Source: Gandjariella thermophila (GTDB lineage: Bacteria; Actinomycetota; Actinomycetes; Mycobacteriales; Pseudonocardiaceae). From it: DNA of 64,000 bases. The number at the start of each line of letters is the position of its first letter. The first letter of the stretch is position 1. The position numbers were made by a program, and so were the translations under genes. Below are positions 46,599-55,823 of this stretch, piece by piece. Location of the stretch: contig NZ_BJFL01000007.1 in the NCBI RefSeq assembly GCF_005405885.1, positions 152,571 to 216,570 of the forward strand, given 5' to 3'. Under the pieces are notes generated by a model. The model saw nothing but the letters and a program-made list of their open reading frames with translations. It was not told where the DNA came from and did no database searches.

Positions 46599-47117
46599 AT
46601 GAGGCACTGGCGGGTGCTGGTCGCGTACGGCTCGAAGAACGGCGGCTCGGCCGGGATCGCCGAGGCGATCGGCCAGACACTGCGGGAGCAGGGCATCGAC
46701 GCCGACGTCCGCCCCGCCCGGTCGGTCCATGACGTGGCCGGCTACCACGCGGTCGTGCTCGGTGGCGCGCTCTACATGTCGCGCTGGCACGCGGACGCGG
46801 TGCGGTTCGCCCGCCGGCACGCCGGCCGGCTGCGCGGCCGGCCGGTGTGGCTGTTCTCCAGCGGCCCGCTGGACACCTCCGCCGACGAGCACGACATCCC
46901 GCCGGTCCGCGCCGCGGGCCGGGCCCGGCTCCGGCTGCGTGCCCGGCAGCACGTCACCTTCGGCGGCCGGCTGTCCGAGCAGGCCCGGGGATGGGTGGCT
47001 CGCCGGATGGTGCGCGACGGGCTGTGCGGCGACTACCGCAACCCGGACCGTATCCGTGCCTGGGCCCGCGGCATCGCCGCCGACATCCACTCCGACGAGC
47101 CCTCCCCGGACGACTGA
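46599..47117 (+). CDS. Flavodoxin-domain protein (HemG-like)
   Basis: A 172-residue protein with the FMN-binding start VLVAYGSKNGGSAGIAEAIG and the flavodoxin core AVVLGGALYMSRWHADAVRF. It resembles flavodoxin-like proteins annotated as menaquinone-dependent protoporphyrinogen oxidase-like. No haem gene is near, so the partner is unknown. ATG at 46599. Confidence 0.75.
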   Translation: MRHWRVLVAYGSKNGGSAGIAEAIGQTLREQGIDADVRPARSVHDVAGYHAVVLGGALYMSRWHADAVRFARRHAGRLRGRPVWLFSSGPLDTSADEHDIPPVRAAGRARLRLRARQHVTFGGRLSEQARGWVARRMVRDGLCGDYRNPDRIRAWARGIAADIHSDEPSPDD

Positions 47118-47188
47118 CGGCGGTGCGGTCATGCCCGCGCTCGGCGCCAACCGCGGCGGCGCTGTCCGGGTAGGCGCGTTGTACGGCA

Positions 47189-47226
47189 CCGGTAGGCACC
47201 GCGCGTGGCAGCGTGGTGCCTACCGG
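47189..47226. terminator. Bidirectional terminator
   Basis: A perfect 12-bp stem (CCGGTAGGCACC at 47189-47200 with 47215-47226) lies between two convergent genes. Confidence 0.7.
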
Positions 47227-47241
47227 CCGTGGGTGTTGCGC

Positions 47242-47880
47242 TCAGCCGATCGTCGTGCTGGCGAGCACCGGGTTCGGATCGGGGTAGCCGTTGGTGGGTG
47301 CGTTGACCGGGAAGCCGAGCACCAGCACCACCGCGGTGAACGTCAGCCCGGGGTCGCTGTAGCCGGTGCCGCCGAGCCGGGTGCTGATCATGCCGGAGTC
47401 GCCGGCGGTGAGGTTCAGGGTGAGCGTGGGCAGGGTGGCCGTGGCACCACCGGCGATGGGCCCGGGGACGGTGACCGTCACCGTGCCGGCCGCCTGCGAG
47501 CAACTGGGCGTGCCGCTGCCGACGTTGGCGCCGCCGGACAGGCTGCACGAGCCGTAGGTCGAGTTCGCCGGGACGGGGATGTTCAGCCTGATGTCCTTGA
47601 TCTCCCGGATGGTGTAACCGTTGGCGCTGCTGGGCACGGTGATCGGTCCGGTGGCTAAGGTCACGCTGAGCGCGCCTCCGGGGGCGACCGTGGCGGGCTG
47701 CGTGGCCTCGACGCTCACCGTCAGCGTCGAGTCGGCGGTCTGGCCGGCGGCCGTGGACCGCAGGTGGTAGGTGACCGTCTGGGCGGCCGCCGCCGAGGGA
47801 GTCAGGCCGAGCAGGGGAACGACGGCGAGTGCGAGCCCGGCGAGCAGGCGCGCGCCGGTAGCACGGCGGGTGAGCTTCAT
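47242..47880 (-). CDS. Secreted beta-rich protein of unknown function
   Basis: A 212-residue exported protein. The signal peptide (MKLTRRATGARLLAGLALAV and on to SAAAAQT) is classical with an AxA-type cleavage site. The mature part is serine/threonine-rich and beta-predicted, with two cysteines (GSCSLSGG, PSCSQ). I do not recognise a catalytic family. A short palindrome at 47953 lies upstream. Confidence 0.68.
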   Translation of the reverse strand: MKLTRRATGARLLAGLALAVVPLLGLTPSAAAAQTVTYHLRSTAAGQTADSTLTVSVEATQPATVAPGGALSVTLATGPITVPSSANGYTIREIKDIRLNIPVPANSTYGSCSLSGGANVGSGTPSCSQAAGTVTVTVPGPIAGGATATLPTLTLNLTAGDSGMISTRLGGTGYSDPGLTFTAVVLVLGFPVNAPTNGYPDPNPVLASTTIG

Positions 47881-47952
47881 CGCGTCACCTCGGTTCTGTG
47901 GAGGGGTGCAGGGAGGGAAGGAGAGCCGCGGGCTCGGATCGATGATCTATTC

Positions 47953-47967
47953 GTGAAGAAGCTTCAC
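47953..47967. promoter_or_regulatory. Palindrome upstream of the secreted protein gene
   Basis: GTGAAG-AAG-CTTCAC is a perfect 6-bp inverted repeat in an AT-rich patch about 73 bases before the secreted protein start; a further CTTCAC half-site lies at 47982-47987. Confidence 0.4.
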
Positions 47968-48012
47968 GTCAATGTTTGACCCTTCACATGTGCCGTCACG
48001 CCGAGCGCACCC

Positions 48013-48294
48013 TCAGGGCTTGCGAATCTCCGCGGCCAGCTTCTCGATCTGGACGCGCAGATCGGCGAGGGGCGCGTTCAGGTCCAGCGAAGAAGTCCTC
48101 GTACGAGTAGGCCGGATGGAACTGCACCAACTGGGCCATCTGCTGCTCGGTGAGATGGTGCGCCAACTCCAGGGCGAGGTAGGTCTTTCCGGTACCCGGG
48201 GGCCCGTGGAAGATGATCTGGCGACGGTTGCGCAGCAGTTCGATGGTGTGCTGCAACCACCGATCGCACACGGACGGGCCGAACCGAGCCGTTG
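48013..48294 (-). pseudogene. Broken McrB-type AAA+ ATPase gene
   Basis: The minus strand encodes CDRWLQHTIELLRNRRQIIF followed by the Walker A HGPPGTGKTYLALELAHHLT and FHPAYSYEDFF, characteristic of McrB-like GTPase/AAA proteins of modification-dependent restriction. The homology stops at about 48089; after a frame change a plausible C-terminal tail (LNAPLADLRVQIEKLAAEIR) runs to a stop at 48013. Walker B and the sensor regions are missing. It looks like a gene with a large internal deletion. Confidence 0.65.
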
Positions 48295-48462
48295 ATCGCG
48301 AGACAGGTGGCGGCTCACCGGAACAGCCCAAGGATCGGCCGCCTACATCCCCTGTCGCGTTCGGTGGGAACCCACTCACTCCGGGCAACGTCCGTTGCTA
48401 CGGTGGTTCCGGCTCGGGTCGGCGAGTGCGACCACAGATCACCAGTCGAGGGGGACCGAACG

Positions 48463-48783
48463 GTGGCCGCGCAGTGCTACGACTTCGCCAGCTTCTCCCA
48501 CCGGCAGCTGTACGACATGATCCACGGGGTCTCGATCGTCGACGGCAAAGGGTGCTTCGCGGCCCGCCGGCGCCGGGAGCACGGCGCACTCGGCCGCCGG
48601 CGACGCGCCAGGTACGTGGTGTCGTTCTACGACACCTCCACCGGCCGCTGGCAGTTCACCCGCCGCCCGTCCCCCGACGGCCGACCGTGGTCCACCCTGG
48701 CCCCCGCCGACCACCAGCGTCTGACCCACGCCGTCGCGGAACCGATGTCGCATTTGGACGACGCACCACGCCCGGCGTGGTGA
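48463..48783 (+). CDS. Small hypothetical protein
   Basis: A 106-residue protein that begins VAAQCYDFASFSHRQLYDMI. GTG at 48463 has GAGGGGG about 9 bases upstream. It is basic in the middle and has no membrane span. I do not recognise it. It sits between two broken genes and may be part of the same degraded accessory set. Confidence 0.5.
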   Translation: MAAQCYDFASFSHRQLYDMIHGVSIVDGKGCFAARRRREHGALGRRRRARYVVSFYDTSTGRWQFTRRPSPDGRPWSTLAPADHQRLTHAVAEPMSHLDDAPRPAW

Positions 48784-48832
48784 CCCGTGGCTGATCGCCC
48801 TCGGTGGCGTCGCGCGGGCATACCCGGGCGGG

Positions 48833-49693
48833 TCAGGTGGCCGGGTGGCTGCTCCGATCGTTCCTCCGCCGTGCCGCCCCGTCCAGGAGGTCGGCCACGG
48901 TGCGGCTGGCCGTCGTGGTTTCGGCGCGGAACCGGGCCAGCATCTCCATCCTGGCGCCGGCGGCCTGGTCCCGCACGACCCGCAGCAGCAGCCGGTTCTT
49001 CTCGGCCAACGGCAGGTTGGTCACCCAGGTGGCGAGCCGGTCCGGGTCACCGGTGCTCCGCTCCAGCGGCGGGCTTGTCTCGGCCGCGACCGCGAGCAGG
49101 TCGTCGTCCAGGCGGAGGAAGTCGGCCAGCGCGCGTTGTGGTGCGGTGAGCGTGCGCAGCCCTGGCGGCACGGGTGGTTCGGGGTCGTCGTCGGCGTCGC
49201 GGCCGAAGGCGGACTCGTCGCGTTCCCACGTGCCGTACGCGGCGAGCCAGGCCAGGTAGAGCGGCCGCAGGTCGCCGGTGGCGAGTTCGGCGCGGACGCC
49301 GATGATGCCGGCCAACCATCCCCTCGGGTCGACGACGATGTCGTCGCCGTCCTCGTCCTCGCTGGACAGGTCCAGTACGAGGTGGTCCTCGGTGGTCCAG
49401 GCGTCGACCAGGTCGCCGACGCAGTACGGGTCGACCTCGTCCAGGTCGAGCAGGTTGAGCGGCAGCCGGAGCATGAGGCGACGGGTTCCCCAGTTGGCCA
49501 GGTAGAGGTGCGCGTCGTAGTAGTGCTCCATCATCCGGACCGGGTCGCCGCGGAAGTTGCCCCAGTGGTACTCGTTGGTGAAGCTGGTGGCGGTGATCTC
49601 CGCGCGGGTGGACAGCGAGCGCACCTCGGCCTGTTCACCCGGGTCCAGCGGCCGGTCCACCGCGACGAACTCGTAGTACTGGTACTCGCTCAT
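48833..49693 (-). CDS. Conserved hypothetical protein
   Basis: A 286-residue acidic protein that begins MSEYQYYEFVAVDRPLDPGE and continues through ITATSFTNEYHWGNFRGDP. Actinomycete proteins with this opening are common and have no known function; as I recall they often lie beside SWIM zinc-finger genes, which is not the case here. The open frame is intact with normal codon use. ATG at 49693. Confidence 0.65.
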   Translation of the reverse strand: MSEYQYYEFVAVDRPLDPGEQAEVRSLSTRAEITATSFTNEYHWGNFRGDPVRMMEHYYDAHLYLANWGTRRLMLRLPLNLLDLDEVDPYCVGDLVDAWTTEDHLVLDLSSEDEDGDDIVVDPRGWLAGIIGVRAELATGDLRPLYLAWLAAYGTWERDESAFGRDADDDPEPPVPPGLRTLTAPQRALADFLRLDDDLLAVAAETSPPLERSTGDPDRLATWVTNLPLAEKNRLLLRVVRDQAAGARMEMLARFRAETTTASRTVADLLDGAARRRNDRSSHPAT

Positions 49694-49762
49694 CCACCCA
49701 TCGCCTACGTCGACTTCCAGTCACCGGCACGGCGCGGCAACTCCGCCCTCGCCATCGCCGCG

Positions 49763-50022
49763 TCACACTAGCGCCACCTGTATCGCCTGCTGCAGCGTGT
49801 TCTGCATGGCGTTCTGAGCAGAGGCATAGGCCCTGTCGATGCCCTTGTCCGGGAGGCGAAGTTCGGGTTCTGGGAAAGCCACGGATCGGGCCATTGCGTG
49901 CCCCGGTCGAGGTTCTCGCGCACGTGCGCGGCGATCCGCTCGTTGCGGACATCGATGAACGCCGATGTGAAACTGCGGTAGTCGTCGACCAGCCGCTCCC
50001 GCGCCTTGAAGATCTCCTGCAT
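49763..50022 (-). pseudogene. Broken helicase-like gene (N-terminal fragment)
   Basis: From ATG 50022 the minus strand reads MQEIFKARERLVDDYRSFTS and continues to WPDPWLSQNPNFA, the typical N-terminus of DEAD/DEAH helicases with a C-terminal DUF1998 domain (proteins often found in defence islands). Homology ends near 49855; in another frame a possible tail (ASAQNAMQNTLQQAIQVALV) reaches a stop at 49763. No helicase motifs remain. This is the same pattern of kept ends and lost middle as the McrB-type remnant. Confidence 0.55.
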
Positions 50023-50225
50023 CGCGACCTGCCCTGCTCTCACCTGCCCGAGCAAGGCTACCGGCGTGAGTCGGCCCGGGCGGGGACGTCCGGGAGCGTC
50101 GGTTGACAGGTGGCTTCGGCGTTTCCACCTCCGGGTTCGACACCGCGATGGGCGGGCTCGTGCGCCCGTCAGTCGGTGCGGCGTCCCGGCGCCGCGGCGG
50201 GTAACGCCGGCGATGTGCTCGCGCG

Positions 50226-53200
50226 TCAGCTCGCGGCCAGGTCGTCCATGGCCCGGAAGATCCGCTTGTCCGACACCGGGTACGGGGTGCCCAGCGACTG
50301 CGCGAAGTAGCTGACCCGCAGTTCCTCGATCATCCAGCGGATCCGGGCGAGCCCCTCGCCGTCCGGCACCTCGTCGCGCAGTTCCTGGTACGCCTGCTGG
50401 ACCTGCCGTACCTGCCGCATGCGGTCGGCGTCCCGCTGCGGGTTGCGCGGCAGCGTCTCCAGCCGCCGGTCCAGGGCCTGGAGGTAGCGGACCAGGTCCG
50501 GCAAGCGCCGCCACCCGGTGGCGGTGACGAAGCCGGGATAGACCAGCGAACCGTAGTGCTCCCGGGCGTCGGCCAGGGACGGCTCCAACCCGGGGGCGGA
50601 CGTGCCGGCCAGCCTGGTCTCGGCCTGGTGGGCGGCGGCGAGGACGCGTCGCACCTGGCCGGCGACCCCGAGCACGGCACTGCCCAGGTCCGCGTGCAGC
50701 CGCTCACGGAGCCGGGCGAAGCCCTCGGCGTCCCACGCCGGGCCGCCCGCCTCGGCGATCAGCCGGTCCGCGGCCGCCGCGATGCAGTCCTCCAGCAGCG
50801 CGGCCACGCTGCCGTGCGGATTGCGGGTGAGCACCAGCTTGGCCTCGTTGGACAGGCCCTTCTGCACCAGCTTGACCGGCGAGGGGACATTGAGCAGGAG
50901 CAGCCTTCTGGTCCCCCGCCACATAGCGGCGCCCTGCTCGGCCTCGGTCTCGAACATCCGGATCGCGACGCTGTCGCCCTCGTCCACCAGGGCGGGGTAC
51001 GCGGTGACCGGGTAGCCGGCCTGCTCGCCGTCGAAGGTGCGCGGCAGGGTGCCGAAGTCCCAGGTGCGCAAGCCCTCCCGGGTCAGGCTCTCCCCCGCCT
51101 GGGACAGGGTGGCCTGGGTCTTCGGTCGCAGCCGCTGCTTCAGCGTTTCCAGATCCTTGCCGGCGGCGAGTTCCGCGCCGTGCTCGTCGACCACCCGGAA
51201 GGTGATCCTCAGGTGGTCCGGCAGCCGGTCGAGCTCCCAGGCGTCCCGGGGCACCGTGACGCCGGTGAGCCGGCGCAGTTCCGCCTCCAGCGCGTCCAGC
51301 AGGGACTCGTCGCCGGCCGGTGCGAGCCGGGCCAGCACGCCATCGACCACGTCGGGCACCGGCACGAAGTGCCGCCGCAGCGGTTTGGGCAGCGAGCGGA
51401 TCAGCGCGGTGACCAGTTCCCGGCGCATCCCCGGTACCTGCCAGCTGAACTCGGCGGCGGAGACCTGGTGCAGCACCGGCAGCGGCACGTCCACCGTGAC
51501 CCCGTCCGTCTCGGTGCCCGGCTCGAAGGCGTAGGACAGCGGCAGCCGCAGGCCGTCGGCCTGCCAGTCGTCCGGGTAGTCGCCCTCGCTGATGCCGTCC
51601 ACCCGGTCGTTGATCAGTGCGGACTTCTCGAAGGTGAGCAGGTCGGGCTGGTCCCGGCAGGCCTTCTTCCACCAGGCGTCGAAGTGCCGCGCGGACACCA
51701 CGTCGGCCGGGATGCGGCGGTCGTAGAAGTCGAACAGCGTCTCGTCGTCGACGAGAATGTCCCGCCGGCGCGCCCGGTGCTCCAGGTCGGCGACCTCCTC
51801 CAGCAGCCGCCGGTTGTCGTGGAAGAACCGGTGCCGGGTGTCCCAGTCGCCCTCCACCAGGGCGTGCCGGATGAACAGCTCGCGGGACAGCTCCGGGTCC
51901 ACCCGCCCGTAGTTGACCTTGCGGGACACCACGATCGGCAACCCGTACAGGGTCACCTTCTCGTAGGCCATCACCGCGCCCTGCTTCTTCTCCCAGTGCG
52001 GCTCGCTGTAGCCGCGCTTGACCAGGTGCCCGGCGAGTTTCTCGGCCCACTCCGGTTCGATGCGCGCGACGATCCGTCCCCAGAGGCGGGAGGTCTCCAC
52101 CAGTTCGGCCGCCATCACCCAGGACGGCTGCTTCTTGAACAGCGCCGAGCCCGGGAAGATGGCGAACCGCGCGTTGCGGGCCCCCTGGTAGTCCCGGCGC
52201 TGCGGGTCGCGCAGGCCGATGTGCGAGAGCATGCCCGCCAGCAGGGACTGGTGGACGCGCTGCGGCTCGGCGGGGCTGTCGTTCAGCGTGACGCCGAGGG
52301 TCCTGGCGATCTGGCGGAGTTGACTCTCGATGTCCTGCCACTCGCGGACGCGCAGGAAGTTCAGGAACTCCCGCCTGCACATCCGCCGGAACTGGTTGCC
52401 GGACAGCGCCTTCTGCTGCTCCCGCAGGTAGTTCCACAGGTTGAGGTAGGTGAGGAAGTCGGATTCGGAGTTGGCAAAACGGCTGTGGCTCTGCTCGGCG
52501 GCCTCCTGCTTCTCCGCCGGCCGTTCCCGAGGGTCCTGAATGGACAGTGCGGCGGCGATCACGATGACCTCGCGGGCACAGCCGTTGCGGTCGGCCTCCA
52601 GCACCATCCGGCCCAGCCGGGGATCGACCGGGAGCTGCGCGAGCTTGCGGCCCACCGGGGTGAGCCGCTTGCGCACGTCCTGCGCGGCCGGGTCGATCGC
52701 GCCGAGTTCACGCAGCAGTTCCACGCCGTCGGAGATGTTGCGCTTCTCCGGCGGGTCGACGAACGGGAACGCGGCCACGTCCCCGAGACCGAGCGCGGTC
52801 ATCTGCAGGATGACCGAGGCCAGGTTGGTGCGCAGGATCTCCGGGTCGGTGAACTCGGGCCGGGCGAGGAAGTCCGCTTCGGAGTACAGCCGGATGCAGA
52901 TGCCGTCGGAGACGCGGCCGCAGCGGCCCTTCCGCTGGTTGGCGGACGCCTGGGAGATCGGCTCGATGGGCAGCCGCTGCACCTTGGTGCGCTGGCTGTA
53001 CCGGGAGATTCGGGCGAACCCCGGGTCGATGACGTACCTGATGCCGGGGACCGTTAAAGAGGTTTCCGCGACGTTCGTGGCGAGCACGATGCGCCGACCG
53101 GTGTGCGGCTGGAACACCCGGTGCTGCTCGGCCGCGGACAGCCGCGCGTACAGCGGGAGAATCTCGGTGCTCGGCAGACCCAGCCTGTCGAGCGCGTCGG

Positions 53201-54131
53201 CGGTGTCCCGGATCTCCCGCTCCCCGCTGAGGAAGACGAGGATGTCGCCCGGCCCCTCGCGGCACAGTTCCTCGGCGGCGTCGCAGATCGCCTGGGTCTG
53301 GTCGCGGACGGTGTCGTCGGTGTCGTCGTCCGTTTCCACCAGCGGCCGGTAGCGCACCTCGACCGGGTAGGTGCGTCCGGACACCTCGATCACCGGTGCG
53401 CCGCCGAAGTGCCGGGAGAAGCGCTCAGGGTCGATGGTGGCCGAGGTGATGATCACCTTGAGGTCGGGGCGGCGCGGCAGCAGTTGCTTGAGGTAGCCGA
53501 GGATGAAGTCGATGTTCAGGCTGCGCTCGTGCGCCTCGTCGATGATCAGCGTGTCGTACTGCCGGAGCTGGCGGTCCTGCTGGATCTCGGCGAGCAGGAT
53601 GCCGTCGGTCATCAGCTTGACCAGGGTGCCGTCCGCGGTCTGGTCGGTGAACCGCACCTGGTAGCCGACGGCCGCGCCCAGCGGCGTGTCCAGTTCCTCG
53701 GCGATCCGCTCGGCGACGGTGCGGGCGGCCAGCCGGCGCGGCTGGGTGTGCCCGATCGTGCCGCGCACGCCGCGGCCCAGTTCCAGGCAGATCTTGGGGA
53801 GCTGGGTCGTCTTCCCGGACCCGGTCTCGCCGGCGACGATGACCACCTGGTGGTCCCGGATCGCGGCGAGGATGTCGTCCTTGCGCTCGCTGATCGGCAG
53901 GGACGGCGGGTACTCCGGCTCCGGCAGCGCGGCACGGCGCCGCGCCACCCGCCGCTCGGCCGCGTCGATCTCGGCGCTGATCTCGTCGATGATCGCCCGG
54001 CGAGCCGCCGCGTCCCTGACCCTGCGTGCGCCGTCGATGCGTCGCCCCAGCCGGCGCTCGTCGCGCAGCATCAGCGTGGGCAGACGTTCCCGCAGGTCAG
54101 CGAGCGAGGGTTGGGCGAATGATGTTCCCAT
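50226..54131 (-). CDS. hrpA: ATP-dependent RNA helicase HrpA
   Basis: A 1301-residue DEAH-box helicase, full length for actinobacterial HrpA. Walker A GETGSGKT is at 101-108, DEAH at 198-201, and SATID follows in motif III position. The C-terminal HA2 and OB regions and the long DUF3418-type tail (LGVTLNDSPAEPQRVHQSLL onward) are present. In other bacteria HrpA resolves stalled ribosomes and processes mRNA. ATG at 54131. The adjacent L11 paralogue makes a ribosome link worth noting. Confidence 0.94.
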   Translation of the reverse strand: MGTSFAQPSLADLRERLPTLMLRDERRLGRRIDGARRVRDAAARRAIIDEISAEIDAAERRVARRRAALPEPEYPPSLPISERKDDILAAIRDHQVVIVAGETGSGKTTQLPKICLELGRGVRGTIGHTQPRRLAARTVAERIAEELDTPLGAAVGYQVRFTDQTADGTLVKLMTDGILLAEIQQDRQLRQYDTLIIDEAHERSLNIDFILGYLKQLLPRRPDLKVIITSATIDPERFSRHFGGAPVIEVSGRTYPVEVRYRPLVETDDDTDDTVRDQTQAICDAAEELCREGPGDILVFLSGEREIRDTADALDRLGLPSTEILPLYARLSAAEQHRVFQPHTGRRIVLATNVAETSLTVPGIRYVIDPGFARISRYSQRTKVQRLPIEPISQASANQRKGRCGRVSDGICIRLYSEADFLARPEFTDPEILRTNLASVILQMTALGLGDVAAFPFVDPPEKRNISDGVELLRELGAIDPAAQDVRKRLTPVGRKLAQLPVDPRLGRMVLEADRNGCAREVIVIAAALSIQDPRERPAEKQEAAEQSHSRFANSESDFLTYLNLWNYLREQQKALSGNQFRRMCRREFLNFLRVREWQDIESQLRQIARTLGVTLNDSPAEPQRVHQSLLAGMLSHIGLRDPQRRDYQGARNARFAIFPGSALFKKQPSWVMAAELVETSRLWGRIVARIEPEWAEKLAGHLVKRGYSEPHWEKKQGAVMAYEKVTLYGLPIVVSRKVNYGRVDPELSRELFIRHALVEGDWDTRHRFFHDNRRLLEEVADLEHRARRRDILVDDETLFDFYDRRIPADVVSARHFDAWWKKACRDQPDLLTFEKSALINDRVDGISEGDYPDDWQADGLRLPLSYAFEPGTETDGVTVDVPLPVLHQVSAAEFSWQVPGMRRELVTALIRSLPKPLRRHFVPVPDVVDGVLARLAPAGDESLLDALEAELRRLTGVTVPRDAWELDRLPDHLRITFRVVDEHGAELAAGKDLETLKQRLRPKTQATLSQAGESLTREGLRTWDFGTLPRTFDGEQAGYPVTAYPALVDEGDSVAIRMFETEAEQGAAMWRGTRRLLLLNVPSPVKLVQKGLSNEAKLVLTRNPHGSVAALLEDCIAAAADRLIAEAGGPAWDAEGFARLRERLHADLGSAVLGVAGQVRRVLAAAHQAETRLAGTSAPGLEPSLADAREHYGSLVYPGFVTATGWRRLPDLVRYLQALDRRLETLPRNPQRDADRMRQVRQVQQAYQELRDEVPDGEGLARIRWMIEELRVSYFAQSLGTPYPVSDKRIFRAMDDLAAS

Positions 54132-54339
54132 ACGCCTATCAAGGATAGGCAGCCGCCGGTGCCGCCCGCCTCCGGATTACCGGGGTTCACCGCCCGGTTC
54201 GCCCGGGAGGGGGTGATCCCGGGCACAGCGGCGGCGGCACGCGCCTCGTGACGGGGTCCGGGTTTCGGGTTGAGTCTCCAGTAACCGCAGGCCATAGCGT
54301 CCCGCGCCGTCGATATCGCCGACCGGCAAGGGGCAGGCC

Positions 54340-54765
54340 ATGCCATCGAAGAAGAAGCCGCTGTTGCGGACCACGCTGGAACTCCCGGCGGGCGACGCTC
54401 CCATGGTGGAGCTGGGCAAGGCGCTCGGGCAGACCGGCGTCAACCTGATGGAGGTCAAGAAGCAGTACGACGCGGCCACCATCGCACAACGCGGCGACGT
54501 GATACCCGCCGCCGTGACGGTGTTCGAGGATCGGTCCTTCGAGCTACGGCTCCGAACACCGCCGACCGCGTTCCTGATCAGGAAGGCGCTGGGTGGTAAG
54601 GGAGCCGCGCGACCGGGACACGACACCGCGGGCACGCTGAGCCGCGCGGGGCTGCGGGACATCGCCGAGCGCAAGCTGCCCGACCTGAACACCACGGACA
54701 TCACCGTGGCGATGCGCATCGTCGCCGGGACCGCACGCTCGATGGGCGTCCGGGTCGAGCCGTGA
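54340..54765 (+). CDS. Divergent ribosomal protein L11 paralogue
   Basis: A 141-residue protein of L11 length and layout. It keeps the L11 elements KALGQTGVNLMEVKKQYDAA, ITVYEDRSF-like (VTVFEDRSFELRLRTPP) and the C-terminal AMRIVAGTARSMGVRVEP. It differs sharply where normal L11 has SPPVGPALGQ: here the residues are MVELGKALGQ, so the three conserved prolines are replaced, and one residue of the preceding loop is lost. The gene stands alone, not in the rplK-rplA cluster where the normal copy would be expected. ATG at 54340 after AGGGG. Confidence 0.88.
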   Translation: MPSKKKPLLRTTLELPAGDAPMVELGKALGQTGVNLMEVKKQYDAATIAQRGDVIPAAVTVFEDRSFELRLRTPPTAFLIRKALGGKGAARPGHDTAGTLSRAGLRDIAERKLPDLNTTDITVAMRIVAGTARSMGVRVEP

Positions 54766-54793
54766 CGGCCGTGGCCCGCGGCGGGACGCCGGT

Positions 54794-55642
54794 TCAGCCG
54801 GACTGGCTCAGCACCAGGCGGTCGCGGAGCCGGTCGGGGAGGCGCGCGACGACCGAGGCGATACGGGCGTCGCGGCCCACCAGGTACCGCGTCCGCGGCC
54901 GGCGAGCGGTCAACGCGTGCTCGATCACCCTGGCGACCTCGTCCGGCGGGATGCCGGCGGTGTCGTTGCGGCGCGCGCTGGCCCGGGCGGCCGCGACCTG
55001 GCCGCCGTACAGCTCGTGGATCGACTCCGGGGCCGCCTCGAGCAGCCGGTCCGCCGCGGCCACCGAGGTACCCCAGATCGGCGTCGCCACCGCGCCCGGC
55101 TCGATGAGCGACACCTCGATACCCCACCGGGACAGCTCCATGCGCATGGTGTCGGTGAGGGCGGCCAACGCGAACTTCGACGCGGTGTAGGCACCGAGCA
55201 TCGGCGAGGCGATCCGGTCGCCGATCGAGCCGACGTTGACGATCCGGCCGCGCGCCGCCCGCAGCAGCGGCACCAGCGCCTGGGTCACCGCGATCTGGCC
55301 GATCACGTTGACCTCGAGCTGGTGGCGCAGCTCGCCCGGCGGCAGGAACTCCACCGGCGCGGCGACCGCGATGCCGGCGTTGTTGACCAGGCCGTTCAGC
55401 CCGCGCTCGGCGACCTCGGCGCGCACCACCTCGGCGGCCGCGGCGATCGCGTCCTGGTCGGTGACGTCGAGTTGGACCGGCAGCACGCGGTCGGCGAGTT
55501 GCTCCTTCAGCGCGGCGCCGTCCTCCTCGCGGCGCACCCCGGCGATGACCCGGACTCCTCGCCCGGCCAGCCGGCGAACGGTGGCGGCACCGATGCCCTT
55601 CGATGCCCCGGTGACGACGACGGTGCGCGGGGAGGCTGCCAT
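54794..55642 (-). CDS. Short-chain dehydrogenase/reductase
   Basis: A 282-residue classical SDR with TGASKGIG (11-18), NNAG (87-90), catalytic S139, Y152 and K156 (YTASK). The substrate is unknown. It is divergent from a TetR gene with a palindromic operator between them, so it is probably the target of that repressor. Confidence 0.88.
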   Translation of the reverse strand: MAASPRTVVVTGASKGIGAATVRRLAGRGVRVIAGVRREEDGAALKEQLADRVLPVQLDVTDQDAIAAAAEVVRAEVAERGLNGLVNNAGIAVAAPVEFLPPGELRHQLEVNVIGQIAVTQALVPLLRAARGRIVNVGSIGDRIASPMLGAYTASKFALAALTDTMRMELSRWGIEVSLIEPGAVATPIWGTSVAAADRLLEAAPESIHELYGGQVAAARASARRNDTAGIPPDEVARVIEHALTARRPRTRYLVGRDARIASVVARLPDRLRDRLVLSQSG

Positions 55643-55683
55643 CGGCGGGTCCTTCCTGGGAGCGGTGGGCCGTGCGGAGGAGT

Positions 55684-55716
55684 GTAGGCACTGCCAACAT
55701 TGTTGGCAACGCCTAC
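55684..55716. promoter_or_regulatory. 33-bp palindromic operator between SDR and tetR
   Basis: GTAGGCACTGCCAACA at 55684-55699 and TGTTGGCAACGCCTAC at 55701-55716 form an inverted repeat that pairs at 14 of 16 positions around a single central base. The location 42 bases from the SDR start is right for TetR repression. Confidence 0.75.
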
Positions 55717-55823
55717 ATTGGCGCTAGATTCGCTCGGGGGCGCGGCTCGGGCCGCCGGCCCACCGCCAGGACGGGACGGGCGGCGCGCGAAACAGCGCGG
55801 CCGGAGGGAAGGAGCGGGCCACG

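Noticed and set aside
45010..46680. A 556-codon minus-strand frame opposite the DUF4389 gene
   Set aside because: GC-driven shadow of a membrane protein gene; no ribosome site or motifs.
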